This document shows positions 36,849 through 45,022 of a stretch of DNA of 64,000 nucleotides, piece after piece. The notes under the pieces are model-generated. The model searched no databases, was not told the origin of the DNA, and saw only the letters and a program-made list of their open reading frames with translations. Source of the DNA: Odoribacter sp. AF15-53 (GTDB lineage Bacteria > Bacteroidota > Bacteroidia > Bacteroidales > Marinifilaceae); the NCBI RefSeq assembly GCF_003479425.1, contig NZ_QUHC01000007.1:182531-246530 (forward strand). Reading direction: 5' to 3'. Positions within the stretch are counted from its first letter, which is position 1, and each line of letters starts with the position of its first letter. A program made the position numbers and the translations under genes.

Positions 36849-37609
36849 GAGTGAGAGTAATTGTATGGATGTGTGTCTTGGGAATCATGAGTTCTTGTGG
36901 ATGCAGCGAAAAGAAAACAGTGGATTGGTCCGGTTATGACGTGGGTAAAGTAGAGTTCCGGAACTTGTCGCCTGAAACGGAAGGTGCCAGGTTATATGCC
37001 CGGATCGTGCCTAATCCGGAACAATTCATACAAGAATGTGCTCGGCAGGTATTGAACACGCTTTATTTCTCACCTCAGGACAGTATCCCGAAGGTGGAAT
37101 TGATCACGTACGAATTAAAGTCTTATGATGGAGTTTCGGCTAAAAGCGGGAACCCGCCGGCGATCATGATTACTTATAGTACAGATTGGATTGAGAAAAG
37201 TTACAAGGGAGATTTGGAGCTTTTGATTCGGGAGAACCGGGGCGTGCTTTGGCATGAATTGACTCATGCTTATCAGTTGGAACCGCAAGGAATAGGTAGT
37301 TACGGGACGAATAAAACGTTTTGGGCGTTTATAGAAGGGATGGCAGATGCGGTTCGTTACGTGAATGGCGGTTTCACGCTGGACGATCGCCCCAAAGGGG
37401 GGAATTACATGGATGGATACCGGACAACAGGTTTCTTTTTGGCTTGGTTGATGCAGACCAAAGATTCGGATTTTTTACGTAAATTTAACCGCAGTACTTT
37501 ACATGTGAAACCGTGGTCTTTTCAAGGTGCAATCCGGTATTCTCTCGGAGAAGGGTATGATGTTGATCGGCTTTGGGAAGAATACATGAGCGCGATGGGG
37601 GATAAGTAG
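36845..37609 (+). CDS. Basic secretory protein (BSP) family putative metallopeptidase lipoprotein
   Basis: 254 residues. Lipoprotein signal ending GIMSSC-G. The rest matches the plant and bacterial BSP family (PF04450): VWHELTH-like LWHELTHAYQLEP gives an HExxH zinc motif, and GMADAVRYVNG gives the downstream conserved Glu/Asp helix. RTTGFFLAWLMQTKD and the C-terminal YDVDRLWEEYM are also family-like. Sits between two GH92 genes with a four-base overlap to the first, so it may open the protein part of a mannosylated glycoprotein. Proteolysis is inferred from the motif. Confidence 0.85.
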   Translation: MRVRVIVWMCVLGIMSSCGCSEKKTVDWSGYDVGKVEFRNLSPETEGARLYARIVPNPEQFIQECARQVLNTLYFSPQDSIPKVELITYELKSYDGVSAKSGNPPAIMITYSTDWIEKSYKGDLELLIRENRGVLWHELTHAYQLEPQGIGSYGTNKTFWAFIEGMADAVRYVNGGFTLDDRPKGGNYMDGYRTTGFFLAWLMQTKDSDFLRKFNRSTLHVKPWSFQGAIRYSLGEGYDVDRLWEEYMSAMGDK

Positions 37610-37657
37610 GTTTTCGTTTAAAGTATTTTTAGAGTAAAAAATTATAGTGTTGTGTTT

Positions 37658-39949
37658 ATGAAATATCATGTATTAATTGTCTGTGTTTTAGTTTGTTTGT
37701 GGCTTTGTGCGGGGATTCCTGCACAAGCTCAAACTGTTTTTGATCCCGTGGAATACGTGAATCCTTTGATGGGTACGCAATCCACGTATGAGTTGTCTGC
37801 CGGGAATACTTATCCGGCTATTGCCCGTCCGTGGGGGATGAATTTCTGGATGCCCCAGACGGGGAAGATGGGCGACGGATGGGCTTACGTGTACACGGCG
37901 AACAAGATCCGCGGGTTTAAGCAAACTCACCAACCCAGCCCTTGGATTAACGATTATGGGCAGTTCTCCCTGATGCCTGTCGTGGGAGCCCCGGAATTTG
38001 ATCAGGATAAACGGGCGAGTTGGTTTTCGCACAAGGGGGAAGTTGCCAAACCCTATTATTACAAGGTTTATCTGGCCGAGCATGATGTCGTTACCGAGTT
38101 TACGACAACCGATCGAGCGGCTCTTTTCCGGTTTACTTTCCCTGAGAACGAGCATTCGTATATCGTTGTCGATGCGTTTGACCGGGGTTCGTTTGTCAAG
38201 ATCGTGGGCAATAACCGGATCGAGGGATACACGACCCGGAATAGTGGAGGTGTGCCCGAGAATTTTAGGAATTATTTCGTGATCGAGTTTGACAAGCCTT
38301 TCGAGTATCGACATACTTTTGCCGATGGTAATTTGAGTGATGAATTGTCACAACGGGCGAATCATGCGGGAAGCGTGGTCGGGTTTCGCACGAGAAAAGG
38401 AGAAAAGGTACATGCTAGGGTGGCCTCTTCGTTTATTAGCCCGGAACAGGCGGAAAGAAATTTGAAAGAGCTGGGAGATGATGATTTCGATGTGCTCGTG
38501 GAAAAAGGTAAGGCGGAGTGGAACAAGGTGTTGAGTGCAATTCAAGTGGAGGGAGGTTCGCTGGATCAATACCGGGTATTTTATTCCTGTCTGTATCGTT
38601 CTGTGCTTTTTCCTCGCAAGTTTTATGAGCTTGATGCGGTGGGAAATATCGTGCATTATAGCCCGTATAATGGCAACGTGTTACCGGGGTATATGTACAC
38701 GGACACGGGGTTTTGGGATACTTTCCGCTGTTTGTTTCCTTTGTTGAATCTGGTTTACCCTTCCCGGAACAAGGAGATTCAGGAGGGGTTGATCAACACA
38801 TATAAGGAAAGCGGTTTTTTCCCTGAATGGGCGAGTCCGGGACACCGGGGATGTATGGTTGGGAATAATTCAGCTTCCGTTCTTGCGGATGCTTATTTGA
38901 AAGGGGTTCGGGTTGCCGATACCGAGGCGCTGTACGCGGGGGTGGTACACGGGACAGAACACGTGCATTCCAGGGCTTCTTCCACGGGACGTTTAGGACA
39001 CGAGTATTATAACAAGTTGGGATACGTGCCTTATGACGTGGGAATTAACGAGAGTGCGGCCCGAACGTTGGAGTATGCTTATGATGATTGGTGTATTTAT
39101 CAGTTGGCGAAGGCTTTGGGGCGTCCGAGGGAAGAAATCGACAAGTATGCCAAACGGGCTATGAATTATAAGCATTTATTTGATCCGGAGACGAAGTTAA
39201 TGCGGGGAAAGAATCAAGATGGGAGTTTTATGACCCCGTTTTCTCCTTTGAAATGGGGGGATGCTTTTACGGAAGGAAACAGTTGGCACTACACGTGGTC
39301 GGTGTTTCACGATCCGCGGGGATTGATTGATCTGATGGGGGGAAAGGAGACTTTTGTCCGGATGCTGGATTCCGTTTTTGCCGTACCTCCTTTGTTTGAT
39401 GCGAGTTATTACGGGGGAGTGATTCACGAAATCCGGGAGATGACCGTGATGAACATGGGGAATTACGCTCACGGGAATCAGCCGATACAGCACATGATTT
39501 ACTTGTATAATTATGCCGGACAACCTTGGAAGGCGCAATATTGGTTGCGAGAGGTTATGAACCGGATGTATACCCCGGGACCGGACGGGTATTGCGGGGA
39601 CGAGGATAACGGGCAGACGTCGGCATGGTACGTGTTCTCGGCCATGGGTTTTTATCCCGTATGCCCAGGGACGGATCAGTACGTGTTAGGGACCCCGCTT
39701 TTCTCGAAAGTAACAATTTATTTCGAGAACGGGAAAAAGATGCAGATCATCGCACCGGGTAACGATGATTGTCATCGTTATGTTGACCGGGTGAAGGTGA
39801 ATAAGAAGGTATACACGAAGAATTATATCACTCACGAGGATTTGTTGAGTGGCGGTCGGATTGAATTCCGGATGAGCGAGCAAGCCAACAGGCTCCGGGG
39901 AATAGGAGATTCGGATGTACCTTATTCATTTTCATTGAAAAGAGAGTAG
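37658..39949 (+). CDS. GH92 family glycosidase with Gln at the acid position
   Basis: 763 residues from ATG 37658 (GTG 37652 is possible). Clean signal peptide ending AQA-Q. The fold markers of GH92 are present (VEYVNPLMGT, GFKQTHQPSPWINDYGQF, CGDEDNGQTSAWYVFSAMG with the Asp/Glu-Asp base pair). The segment that holds the catalytic acid reads HGNQPIQH: Gln608 replaces Glu. In characterised GH92 members this swap goes with cleavage of mannose-1-phospho-6-mannose, whose phosphate leaving group needs no acid. So this may be an uncapping phosphodiesterase, not a plain mannosidase. Last gene of the operon. Confidence 0.9.
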   Translation: MKYHVLIVCVLVCLWLCAGIPAQAQTVFDPVEYVNPLMGTQSTYELSAGNTYPAIARPWGMNFWMPQTGKMGDGWAYVYTANKIRGFKQTHQPSPWINDYGQFSLMPVVGAPEFDQDKRASWFSHKGEVAKPYYYKVYLAEHDVVTEFTTTDRAALFRFTFPENEHSYIVVDAFDRGSFVKIVGNNRIEGYTTRNSGGVPENFRNYFVIEFDKPFEYRHTFADGNLSDELSQRANHAGSVVGFRTRKGEKVHARVASSFISPEQAERNLKELGDDDFDVLVEKGKAEWNKVLSAIQVEGGSLDQYRVFYSCLYRSVLFPRKFYELDAVGNIVHYSPYNGNVLPGYMYTDTGFWDTFRCLFPLLNLVYPSRNKEIQEGLINTYKESGFFPEWASPGHRGCMVGNNSASVLADAYLKGVRVADTEALYAGVVHGTEHVHSRASSTGRLGHEYYNKLGYVPYDVGINESAARTLEYAYDDWCIYQLAKALGRPREEIDKYAKRAMNYKHLFDPETKLMRGKNQDGSFMTPFSPLKWGDAFTEGNSWHYTWSVFHDPRGLIDLMGGKETFVRMLDSVFAVPPLFDASYYGGVIHEIREMTVMNMGNYAHGNQPIQHMIYLYNYAGQPWKAQYWLREVMNRMYTPGPDGYCGDEDNGQTSAWYVFSAMGFYPVCPGTDQYVLGTPLFSKVTIYFENGKKMQIIAPGNDDCHRYVDRVKVNKKVYTKNYITHEDLLSGGRIEFRMSEQANRLRGIGDSDVPYSFSLKRE

Positions 39950-39971
39950 AAGAAAATTATGTCAGTCATTT

Positions 39972-40005
39972 AGAGGCTTCGATGGTAAATCGGAAGCCTC
40001 TTTTC
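39972..40005 (+). terminator. Rho-independent terminator of the GH92 operon
   Basis: Stem AGAGGCTTCGAT with ATCGGAAGCCTCT (one bulged G), loop GGTAA, then TTTTCTT. Very stable, 23 bases after the GH92 stop. Confidence 0.88.
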
Positions 40006-40006
40006 T

Positions 40007-40014
40007 TATCTTTG
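40007..40014 (+). promoter_or_regulatory. Putative -7 element (TATCTTTG) for the DUF4272 gene
   Basis: A consensus -7 motif lies directly behind the terminator and 22 bases before ATG 40036. It argues against the longer frame starting at 39982. No -33 match was seen. Confidence 0.5.
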
Positions 40015-40035
40015 CCTGAAACTAAAAATGGATAT

Positions 40036-41229
40036 ATGAAAAAAGCAAATTTGACTCTTTACACGGTAATTGGCGATTTTAATCGTGTTGCCGAATCGAT
40101 GCGGGCTAGGTTTCAGGAGGTGACAAAGATGTTTACCCCGGAAGATGATCGCTGGATGATCGTGTTGCAGGATGACTCGATGATACGTTGCTCGATGATA
40201 CAAGCGAGGGATCAAGCGGAACAGGTGGCCGAGCACACGGAGGGCATGGCTAATTATTTCGCGGGGGTGGAGACTTCGTTGACCGTGATCAAGGAGGAGG
40301 TAATTCGCCAGATTCAGTGTTTTAATTGTGTCGTGGGAATTGAGTTCGAACTGGATGATAACCGGGATCGGACGAATTATATCGTGAACACGTTTTATGA
40401 CGTGGCGGGTGATGTAAACGGTTTTTTGCTTTACCCGAGCATGAGTCTTTTTGACAGTAAGGGGAAGTTGCTTTTTTCTGTGAAAGGGGAGAGCGAGTAC
40501 GAGACTTTTCGTCCGGTAGCGAATGCGGATTTGTTGGAAGTGGATCGCCCGGAAGCCGGGAATGTTGATCTGGCACGTCGGGATCGTTCGATTGCTCGTT
40601 TGAAAGAGGCGGGAGTTCCTTACATGGAGCATTTACCTTGCGAGGTGATGGATTGCGAGGCTGTAATAAAGAGTCCGGAGATGATTGCCCGTCGGGCTGC
40701 AGCGTTGTTTGCCGTGGCGTTGTATTCCGAGGTGTTGTTGTCGGAGAATCCGGACCGGGAAGAAGCGTTGGATTACGTGAGCAAGGTGGCGGAGGCTTAT
40801 CATATTGAAGATGAATTTACCCCGATGGAGCGGGAGTATCTTGATAATCCGGATCCGGAACAGCATGATTGCATCCAATTTTTGTGGCGGTACGAGTGTT
40901 GTGCCGTGTTATTATGGGCGTTAGGTATTGACGAACTTCCTTATCCTTCGGAGATTTGTAATGTTCCGTTTATTGCTCGCCTGTTTTTTGATCATAAGGA
41001 TGAGGGGACGATTCTGGGGTTGGGTGAGGTTCGGAAGAGAGGGGAGATATTGGATGAAGCCGATTTGACCCTGCGCTATGATTGGGCTTGCGTGGATGCC
41101 CGTGTTAACGGGAAAGAGGCTCCCGCATCCTTGGAAGGTGGTGTGGTGATGGAGCGTCACTATGCTTTTAATTGGTTGATCGGGGGAAGTGACGGGGCAG
41201 CCTGGGATGAAATTCAGCCCACGACGTGA
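40036..41229 (+). CDS. DUF4272 domain protein
   Basis: 397 residues from ATG 40036; the in-frame start at 39982 is rejected since terminator and promoter lie within it. The C-terminal half matches DUF4272 (ARRDRSIARLKEAGVPYMEHLP, IARRAAALFAVAL, FLWRYECCAVLLWALGID, LRYDWACVDARVNGKE). The N-terminal half (about 1-180) is a mixed alpha/beta region I do not recognise. No signal peptide; cytosolic. Function of the family is unknown. Confidence 0.8.
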   Translation: MKKANLTLYTVIGDFNRVAESMRARFQEVTKMFTPEDDRWMIVLQDDSMIRCSMIQARDQAEQVAEHTEGMANYFAGVETSLTVIKEEVIRQIQCFNCVVGIEFELDDNRDRTNYIVNTFYDVAGDVNGFLLYPSMSLFDSKGKLLFSVKGESEYETFRPVANADLLEVDRPEAGNVDLARRDRSIARLKEAGVPYMEHLPCEVMDCEAVIKSPEMIARRAAALFAVALYSEVLLSENPDREEALDYVSKVAEAYHIEDEFTPMEREYLDNPDPEQHDCIQFLWRYECCAVLLWALGIDELPYPSEICNVPFIARLFFDHKDEGTILGLGEVRKRGEILDEADLTLRYDWACVDARVNGKEAPASLEGGVVMERHYAFNWLIGGSDGAAWDEIQPTT

Positions 41230-41254
41230 AAAGGGATGCACGGGAGAAAAACAA

Positions 41255-41376
41255 ATTTAGAATTTAGAATGAAATGCGTGAGAATTGTGCGGGGAAATCA
41301 CTTAATCGGAAATCATAAATCACCGAATAAACTTGGCCTTGTGCGGTTGGAATCTAAAATCTAAAATCTAAAATGG
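41255..41376 (+). repeat. Dispersed repeat family B, partial copy
   Basis: Starts with AATTTAGAATTTAGAATG and runs through GTGCGGGGAAATCACTTAAT, AAATCATAAATCACCGAAT and TTGTGCGGTTGGAATC to three copies of TAAAATC. It shares these blocks with 54284-54400 and the reversed copy at 58845-59012. It fills the gap between two convergent genes. Confidence 0.65.
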
Positions 41377-41385
41377 ATAAGGGGG

Positions 41386-42153
41386 TTATCCCCTTTTTTC
41401 CGGTAGGTATTTCCAGAAGCGGGCGGGGAGGTTCTGGCGGTGTAATTTTGGGTTGGAGCGTTCTTTTATGGTGATAGCCTTGAAATAGGTCTGCCAGAGT
41501 TTCTGGAAAAGCTTCTCGTCTTGATCCATGATGCTTTCATCGAGGAATCCGGTGTGGAGATGTCCCTCTTTTTGCTCGAAATGAACTTCGGTAATGGTGG
41601 ACAGGTCATAATAATAACCATATTCCCGTTTGAGGTCGTAGAGCAACCATTTTTGATCGGCAAAGCGGTCTTGCAGGTAGGGAAGCACGAGCGAGATCAC
41701 GTTGTACAACGGTTTCAGGGCGGCAAAGTAGGTCCCGTCCGCTGCTTTCTGGAAGCGCAGGAATTGCATGACCCGTAACCGTTCGTTGTTGACTTTCTTC
41801 CAGACTTTTGATATTTCCAGCACGTCGGGATCGCCGAAGTTAAGTTCTATGGAGCGAGGGGCGTTCACGGCTTTTCGCATGTAACGGAACAAGAACATGT
41901 CGATCCCCGGAAGTTCGGATAACCAGCATGTCGAGAGACTGGCGAGTCCCGACGCGGAGAGTTTCTTTTGTAAGCCGTTCCATACCCGGTTACTTCTTTC
42001 TTCATCGGTGACCACCGTGTATATTTCGTCATAAAACAAAGGGGGCGGTTCTTCTTCGGCAAGCAGCATGTCGGGGAATTTTTTCATGCTGTAAGCATCA
42101 AAAACGGCGGTCAGCAACCCCTCGAATGTTTTATCGTAGCGGAATATAAACAT
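41386..42153 (-). CDS. TIGR03915 family putative DNA repair protein
   Basis: 255 residues with the family's start FIFRYDKTFEGLLTAVFDAY and blocks such as VNNERLRVMQFLRFQKAADGTYFAALKPLYNV and HRQNLPARFWKYLPEK. The gene follows a TIGR03916 radical-SAM gene by 32 bases; the two families nearly always occur as a pair and are annotated as DNA modification or repair. Cytosolic; exact chemistry unknown. A hairpin AAGGGG/CCCCTT with a T tract (41379-41399) overlaps its 3' end and could stop the convergent DUF4272 transcript. Confidence 0.88.
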   Translation of the reverse strand: MFIFRYDKTFEGLLTAVFDAYSMKKFPDMLLAEEEPPPLFYDEIYTVVTDEERSNRVWNGLQKKLSASGLASLSTCWLSELPGIDMFLFRYMRKAVNAPRSIELNFGDPDVLEISKVWKKVNNERLRVMQFLRFQKAADGTYFAALKPLYNVISLVLPYLQDRFADQKWLLYDLKREYGYYYDLSTITEVHFEQKEGHLHTGFLDESIMDQDEKLFQKLWQTYFKAITIKERSNPKLHRQNLPARFWKYLPEKRG

Positions 42154-42185
42154 GTTAGAATTCGTTTTTCATTTTCAATTTTCAA

Positions 42186-43445
42186 TTAATAAACGAACGG
42201 GATGATCAGTTGGCTGTCGTCGATTTTGGTTGCCTTTCTTTGGGTCAGGATGCGTCGCACGTTTTCGGGTTTTAGCTCGTTGACCGTCCGGGTGGGAAGT
42301 TCGTGACACGTGATGAAATATTGAGCCTTTTTCAGAACGACTCCGATTTGTTTCAGGTGTGAAGTACCCAGACGGGAATAGCGGCGGGCGGTGAGAATCA
42401 TCTTGGCTGATTTCACACCCAAGCCGGGGACCCGTAACAGCATTTCGTAGTCTGCCCGGTTGATATCCACGGGAAAAGCTTCCGGATGGCGTAGCGCCCA
42501 AGCCAGTTTGGGATCAATTTCCAAGTCGAGGTCGGGATAGGAGTCGTCCACGATCTCGTCAACCTTGAAGCTGTAGAACCGGAGTAACCAATCGGCTTGG
42601 TATAATCGGTTTTCCCGCACGAGGGGCGGTTGTTTCAAGGCGGGCAGGCGGTTGTCGTAGCCGTTGACGGGAACGAATCCCGAGTAGTAGACCCTTTTCA
42701 TGCTGGGGCGCTTGTAGAGAGCGGAAGTGAGGTGTAAAATATCTTTATCCGAGTCGGAGGTGGCGCCCACGATCATCTGGGTACTTTGTCCGGCGGGGAC
42801 AAAGCGGGGAGCGTGGCGATATTTCTTCCGGTCCTCGGCACTTTGTAGTATGCCTTGTTGTATGTGACGCATGGGGGTGAACACGCTTTGAAAGTCCTTT
42901 TCGGGAGCGAGGAGTTGTAAACTTTGCTCGTTGGGAATCTCGATGTTCACGCTCATCCGGTCGGCGTAGAGTCCGGCCTCGTTGACAAGTTCTTGGCTGG
43001 CTCCGGGGATGCTTTTCAGGTGGATATACCCGTTGAAACGGTATACTTGCCGGAGGTCTTTCACTACTTTCACGAGGCGTTCCATGGTGTAGTCGGGATT
43101 GCGCACGACACCGGAACTGAGGAAAAGTCCCTCGATGTAATTCCGACGGTAGAATTCGATGACCAGGTTGACTAGTTCGGTGACGGAAAAGGTGGCTCGC
43201 GGCAGGTCGTTGCTCCTGCGGTTGATGCAGTAGGCGCAGTCGTATATACAACTGTTGGTGAGCATGATTTTTAGCAGAGAGATGCAGCGTCCGTCTTCCG
43301 CGAAGCTGTGGCATATACCCCATCCCTCGGCACTCCCGATCTGTCCTTTTTTGTGAGAACGGGAGGTTCCGCTGGATGCACAGGATACATCGTATTTCGC
43401 TGATTCTGCGAGTATTTTGAGTTTGTTTAATACGCTTTCATCCAT
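42186..43445 (-). CDS. TIGR03916 putative DNA modification/repair radical SAM protein
   Basis: 419 residues. The radical-SAM iron-sulfur motif is CIYDCAYC (Cys66, Cys70, Cys73; Cx3Cx2C). Other known marks are ILAESAKYDVSCASSG at the start, and a helix-hairpin-helix DNA-binding segment near the C-terminus (LLRVPGLGVKSAKMILTARR, about 335-354). A nearby TIGR03915 gene completes the usual pair. Expected to use SAM-derived radicals on damaged or modified bases; no substrate has been shown to my knowledge. Confidence 0.9.
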   Translation of the reverse strand: MDESVLNKLKILAESAKYDVSCASSGTSRSHKKGQIGSAEGWGICHSFAEDGRCISLLKIMLTNSCIYDCAYCINRRSNDLPRATFSVTELVNLVIEFYRRNYIEGLFLSSGVVRNPDYTMERLVKVVKDLRQVYRFNGYIHLKSIPGASQELVNEAGLYADRMSVNIEIPNEQSLQLLAPEKDFQSVFTPMRHIQQGILQSAEDRKKYRHAPRFVPAGQSTQMIVGATSDSDKDILHLTSALYKRPSMKRVYYSGFVPVNGYDNRLPALKQPPLVRENRLYQADWLLRFYSFKVDEIVDDSYPDLDLEIDPKLAWALRHPEAFPVDINRADYEMLLRVPGLGVKSAKMILTARRYSRLGTSHLKQIGVVLKKAQYFITCHELPTRTVNELKPENVRRILTQRKATKIDDSQLIIPFVY

Positions 43446-43470
43446 GACGAATGGGGTTATGGTGTTTATG

Positions 43471-43478
43471 CAAAGATA
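43471..43478 (-). promoter_or_regulatory. Putative -7 element (TATCTTTG) for the TIGR03916/TIGR03915 operon
   Basis: Exact TAnnTTTG match on the minus strand, 25 bases before the ATG at 43445. No clear -33 motif. Confidence 0.5.
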
Positions 43479-43605
43479 GAATCTTCACGTTATATTACGG
43501 GATGAAAATAGAGAATTAACATTAAAAATTGTAAGAAAGTAGGGGGCGAATCCGCCCCCTTTAAAGTTGGGATTATTCGGTTTTCCCGTAATCCGAAGTA
43601 CTTTT

Positions 43606-43814
43606 TCTATAAACGAGGCTGCTGAAAAAGTCCTCTTTGAGAGGAATAACTACCCCCTCCGGCTCCCCCTTACACGGGGGGAGAGTTAGTAAGTTAGTGA
43701 AAATTCCTTACCCAGGGGAGGAATGATTACCAAGCGGTTTCCCCTCCTGTGTAAGGAGGGGAAAGGGGTGGTAGTTCAAAATAATGGGACTTTTTCAGCA
43801 GACTCGTTTATAGA
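43606..43814. repeat. MITE-like palindromic element, repeat family A copy 1 (209 bp)
   Basis: Outer arms are near-perfect inverted repeats (TCTATAAACGAG and CTCGTTTATAGA, continuing as GCTGAAAAAGTCC and GGACTTTTTCAGC). An inner pair follows: AACTACCCCCTCC left and GGGGTGGTAGTT right, with CCTTACAC/GTGTAAGG. Almost the whole element can fold on itself. A related copy is at 57735-57887. No gene inside. Confidence 0.85.
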
Positions 43815-43854
43815 GGAGAAAAAGGTATTTGATGTATCTTCGTGAAAAATTGTT

Positions 43855-44913
43855 TTATGCTAACGTCACGTTTCTATCCAGATAGACATCTTGGATGGCG
43901 TTCAGGAGTTGTACACCTTCGTTCATGGGTTTCTGGAAGGCTTTTCGCCCGCTGATTAATCCCATACCTCCGGCTCGTTTGTTGATCACGGCGGTGATCA
44001 CGGCTTCTTTGAGGTCGGATGCTCCCTTGGATTCTCCGCCGGAGTTGATCAGTCCTACGCGTCCCATGTAGCTGTTGGCTACCTGATAGCGGCATAGGTC
44101 GATCGGGTGGGGAGAGGTCAGTTGGGTGTAAACTTTTTCATTCGTTTTCCCGAATTTGAGGGCGGTAAATCCACCGTTCTCGGTCGGGAGTTTCTGTTTC
44201 ACGATGTCTGCCTGTATGGTGGCTCCCAGGTGATTGGCCTGTCCGGTAAGGTCTGCCGCGGAGTGGTAGTCCACGCCGTCTTTTTTGAAGTATTCGTTCC
44301 GCAGGTAACACCAGAGGATGGTCGCCATTCCCAGTTCGTGAGCGTGGTTGAAAGCCTCGGATATTTCGAGTATTTGACGACGGCTTTCGGGTGAACCGAA
44401 ATAGATGGTTGCTCCCACGGCAGCCGCTCCCATGTTCCATGCTTCTTCAACCGTGCCGTAGAGGGTTTGGTCATATTGCGTGGGGTAGGTTAATAGTTCG
44501 TTATGATTGATTTTCACGATGAATGGGATCTTGTGCGCGTATTTGCGGGCCACCGATCCGAGTACCCCGAACGTGGAGGCGACGGCATTGCACCCGCCCT
44601 CGATGGCTAGTTTCACGATGTTTTCCGGGTCGAAATAGAGCGGGTTTGGTGCGAATGATGCTCCGGCCGAATGCTCTATGCCTTGGTCCACGGGTAATAT
44701 GGATACGTACCCGGTGTTTGCCAGACGACCGTGCCCCAGGATGGATTGCAAACTATTTAGCGTACGGGTGTTTCTATCGGATGGCATCCATATTTCGTCA
44801 ATCGTGCCGGGTGACGGAACGTGAAGCAGGGATTTGTCGATTGTTTTGCACGTGTGGTTTAAAAGGAAATCGCTTTGATCTCCCAAGATTTCGATTATTC
44901 TGTTTGTACTCAT
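43855..44913 (-). CDS. fbaB: Class I fructose-bisphosphate aldolase (DhnA/FbaB type)
   Basis: 352 residues, the usual length of bacterial DhnA-type aldolases. Markers are [66 protein letters not shown] and [19 protein letters not shown] near the phosphate site. It cleaves or forms fructose 1,6-bisphosphate through a Schiff base in the cytosol. Monocistronic, minus strand. Confidence 0.9.
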   Translation of the reverse strand: MSTNRIIEILGDQSDFLLNHTCKTIDKSLLHVPSPGTIDEIWMPSDRNTRTLNSLQSILGHGRLANTGYVSILPVDQGIEHSAGASFAPNPLYFDPENIVKLAIEGGCNAVASTFGVLGSVARKYAHKIPFIVKINHNELLTYPTQYDQTLYGTVEEAWNMGAAAVGATIYFGSPESRRQILEISEAFNHAHELGMATILWCYLRNEYFKKDGVDYHSAADLTGQANHLGATIQADIVKQKLPTENGGFTALKFGKTNEKVYTQLTSPHPIDLCRYQVANSYMGRVGLINSGGESKGASDLKEAVITAVINKRAGGMGLISGRKAFQKPMNEGVQLLNAIQDVYLDRNVTLA

Positions 44914-45022
44914 AATGATGTAGTATTATATTGTTTAGATTGAAACGAAATTAATGAGAGTTTTGTTGTGTATATGAGAAAAATAGTTTATTTTTACATT
45001 TATTAAATCAATAATTGTAATC

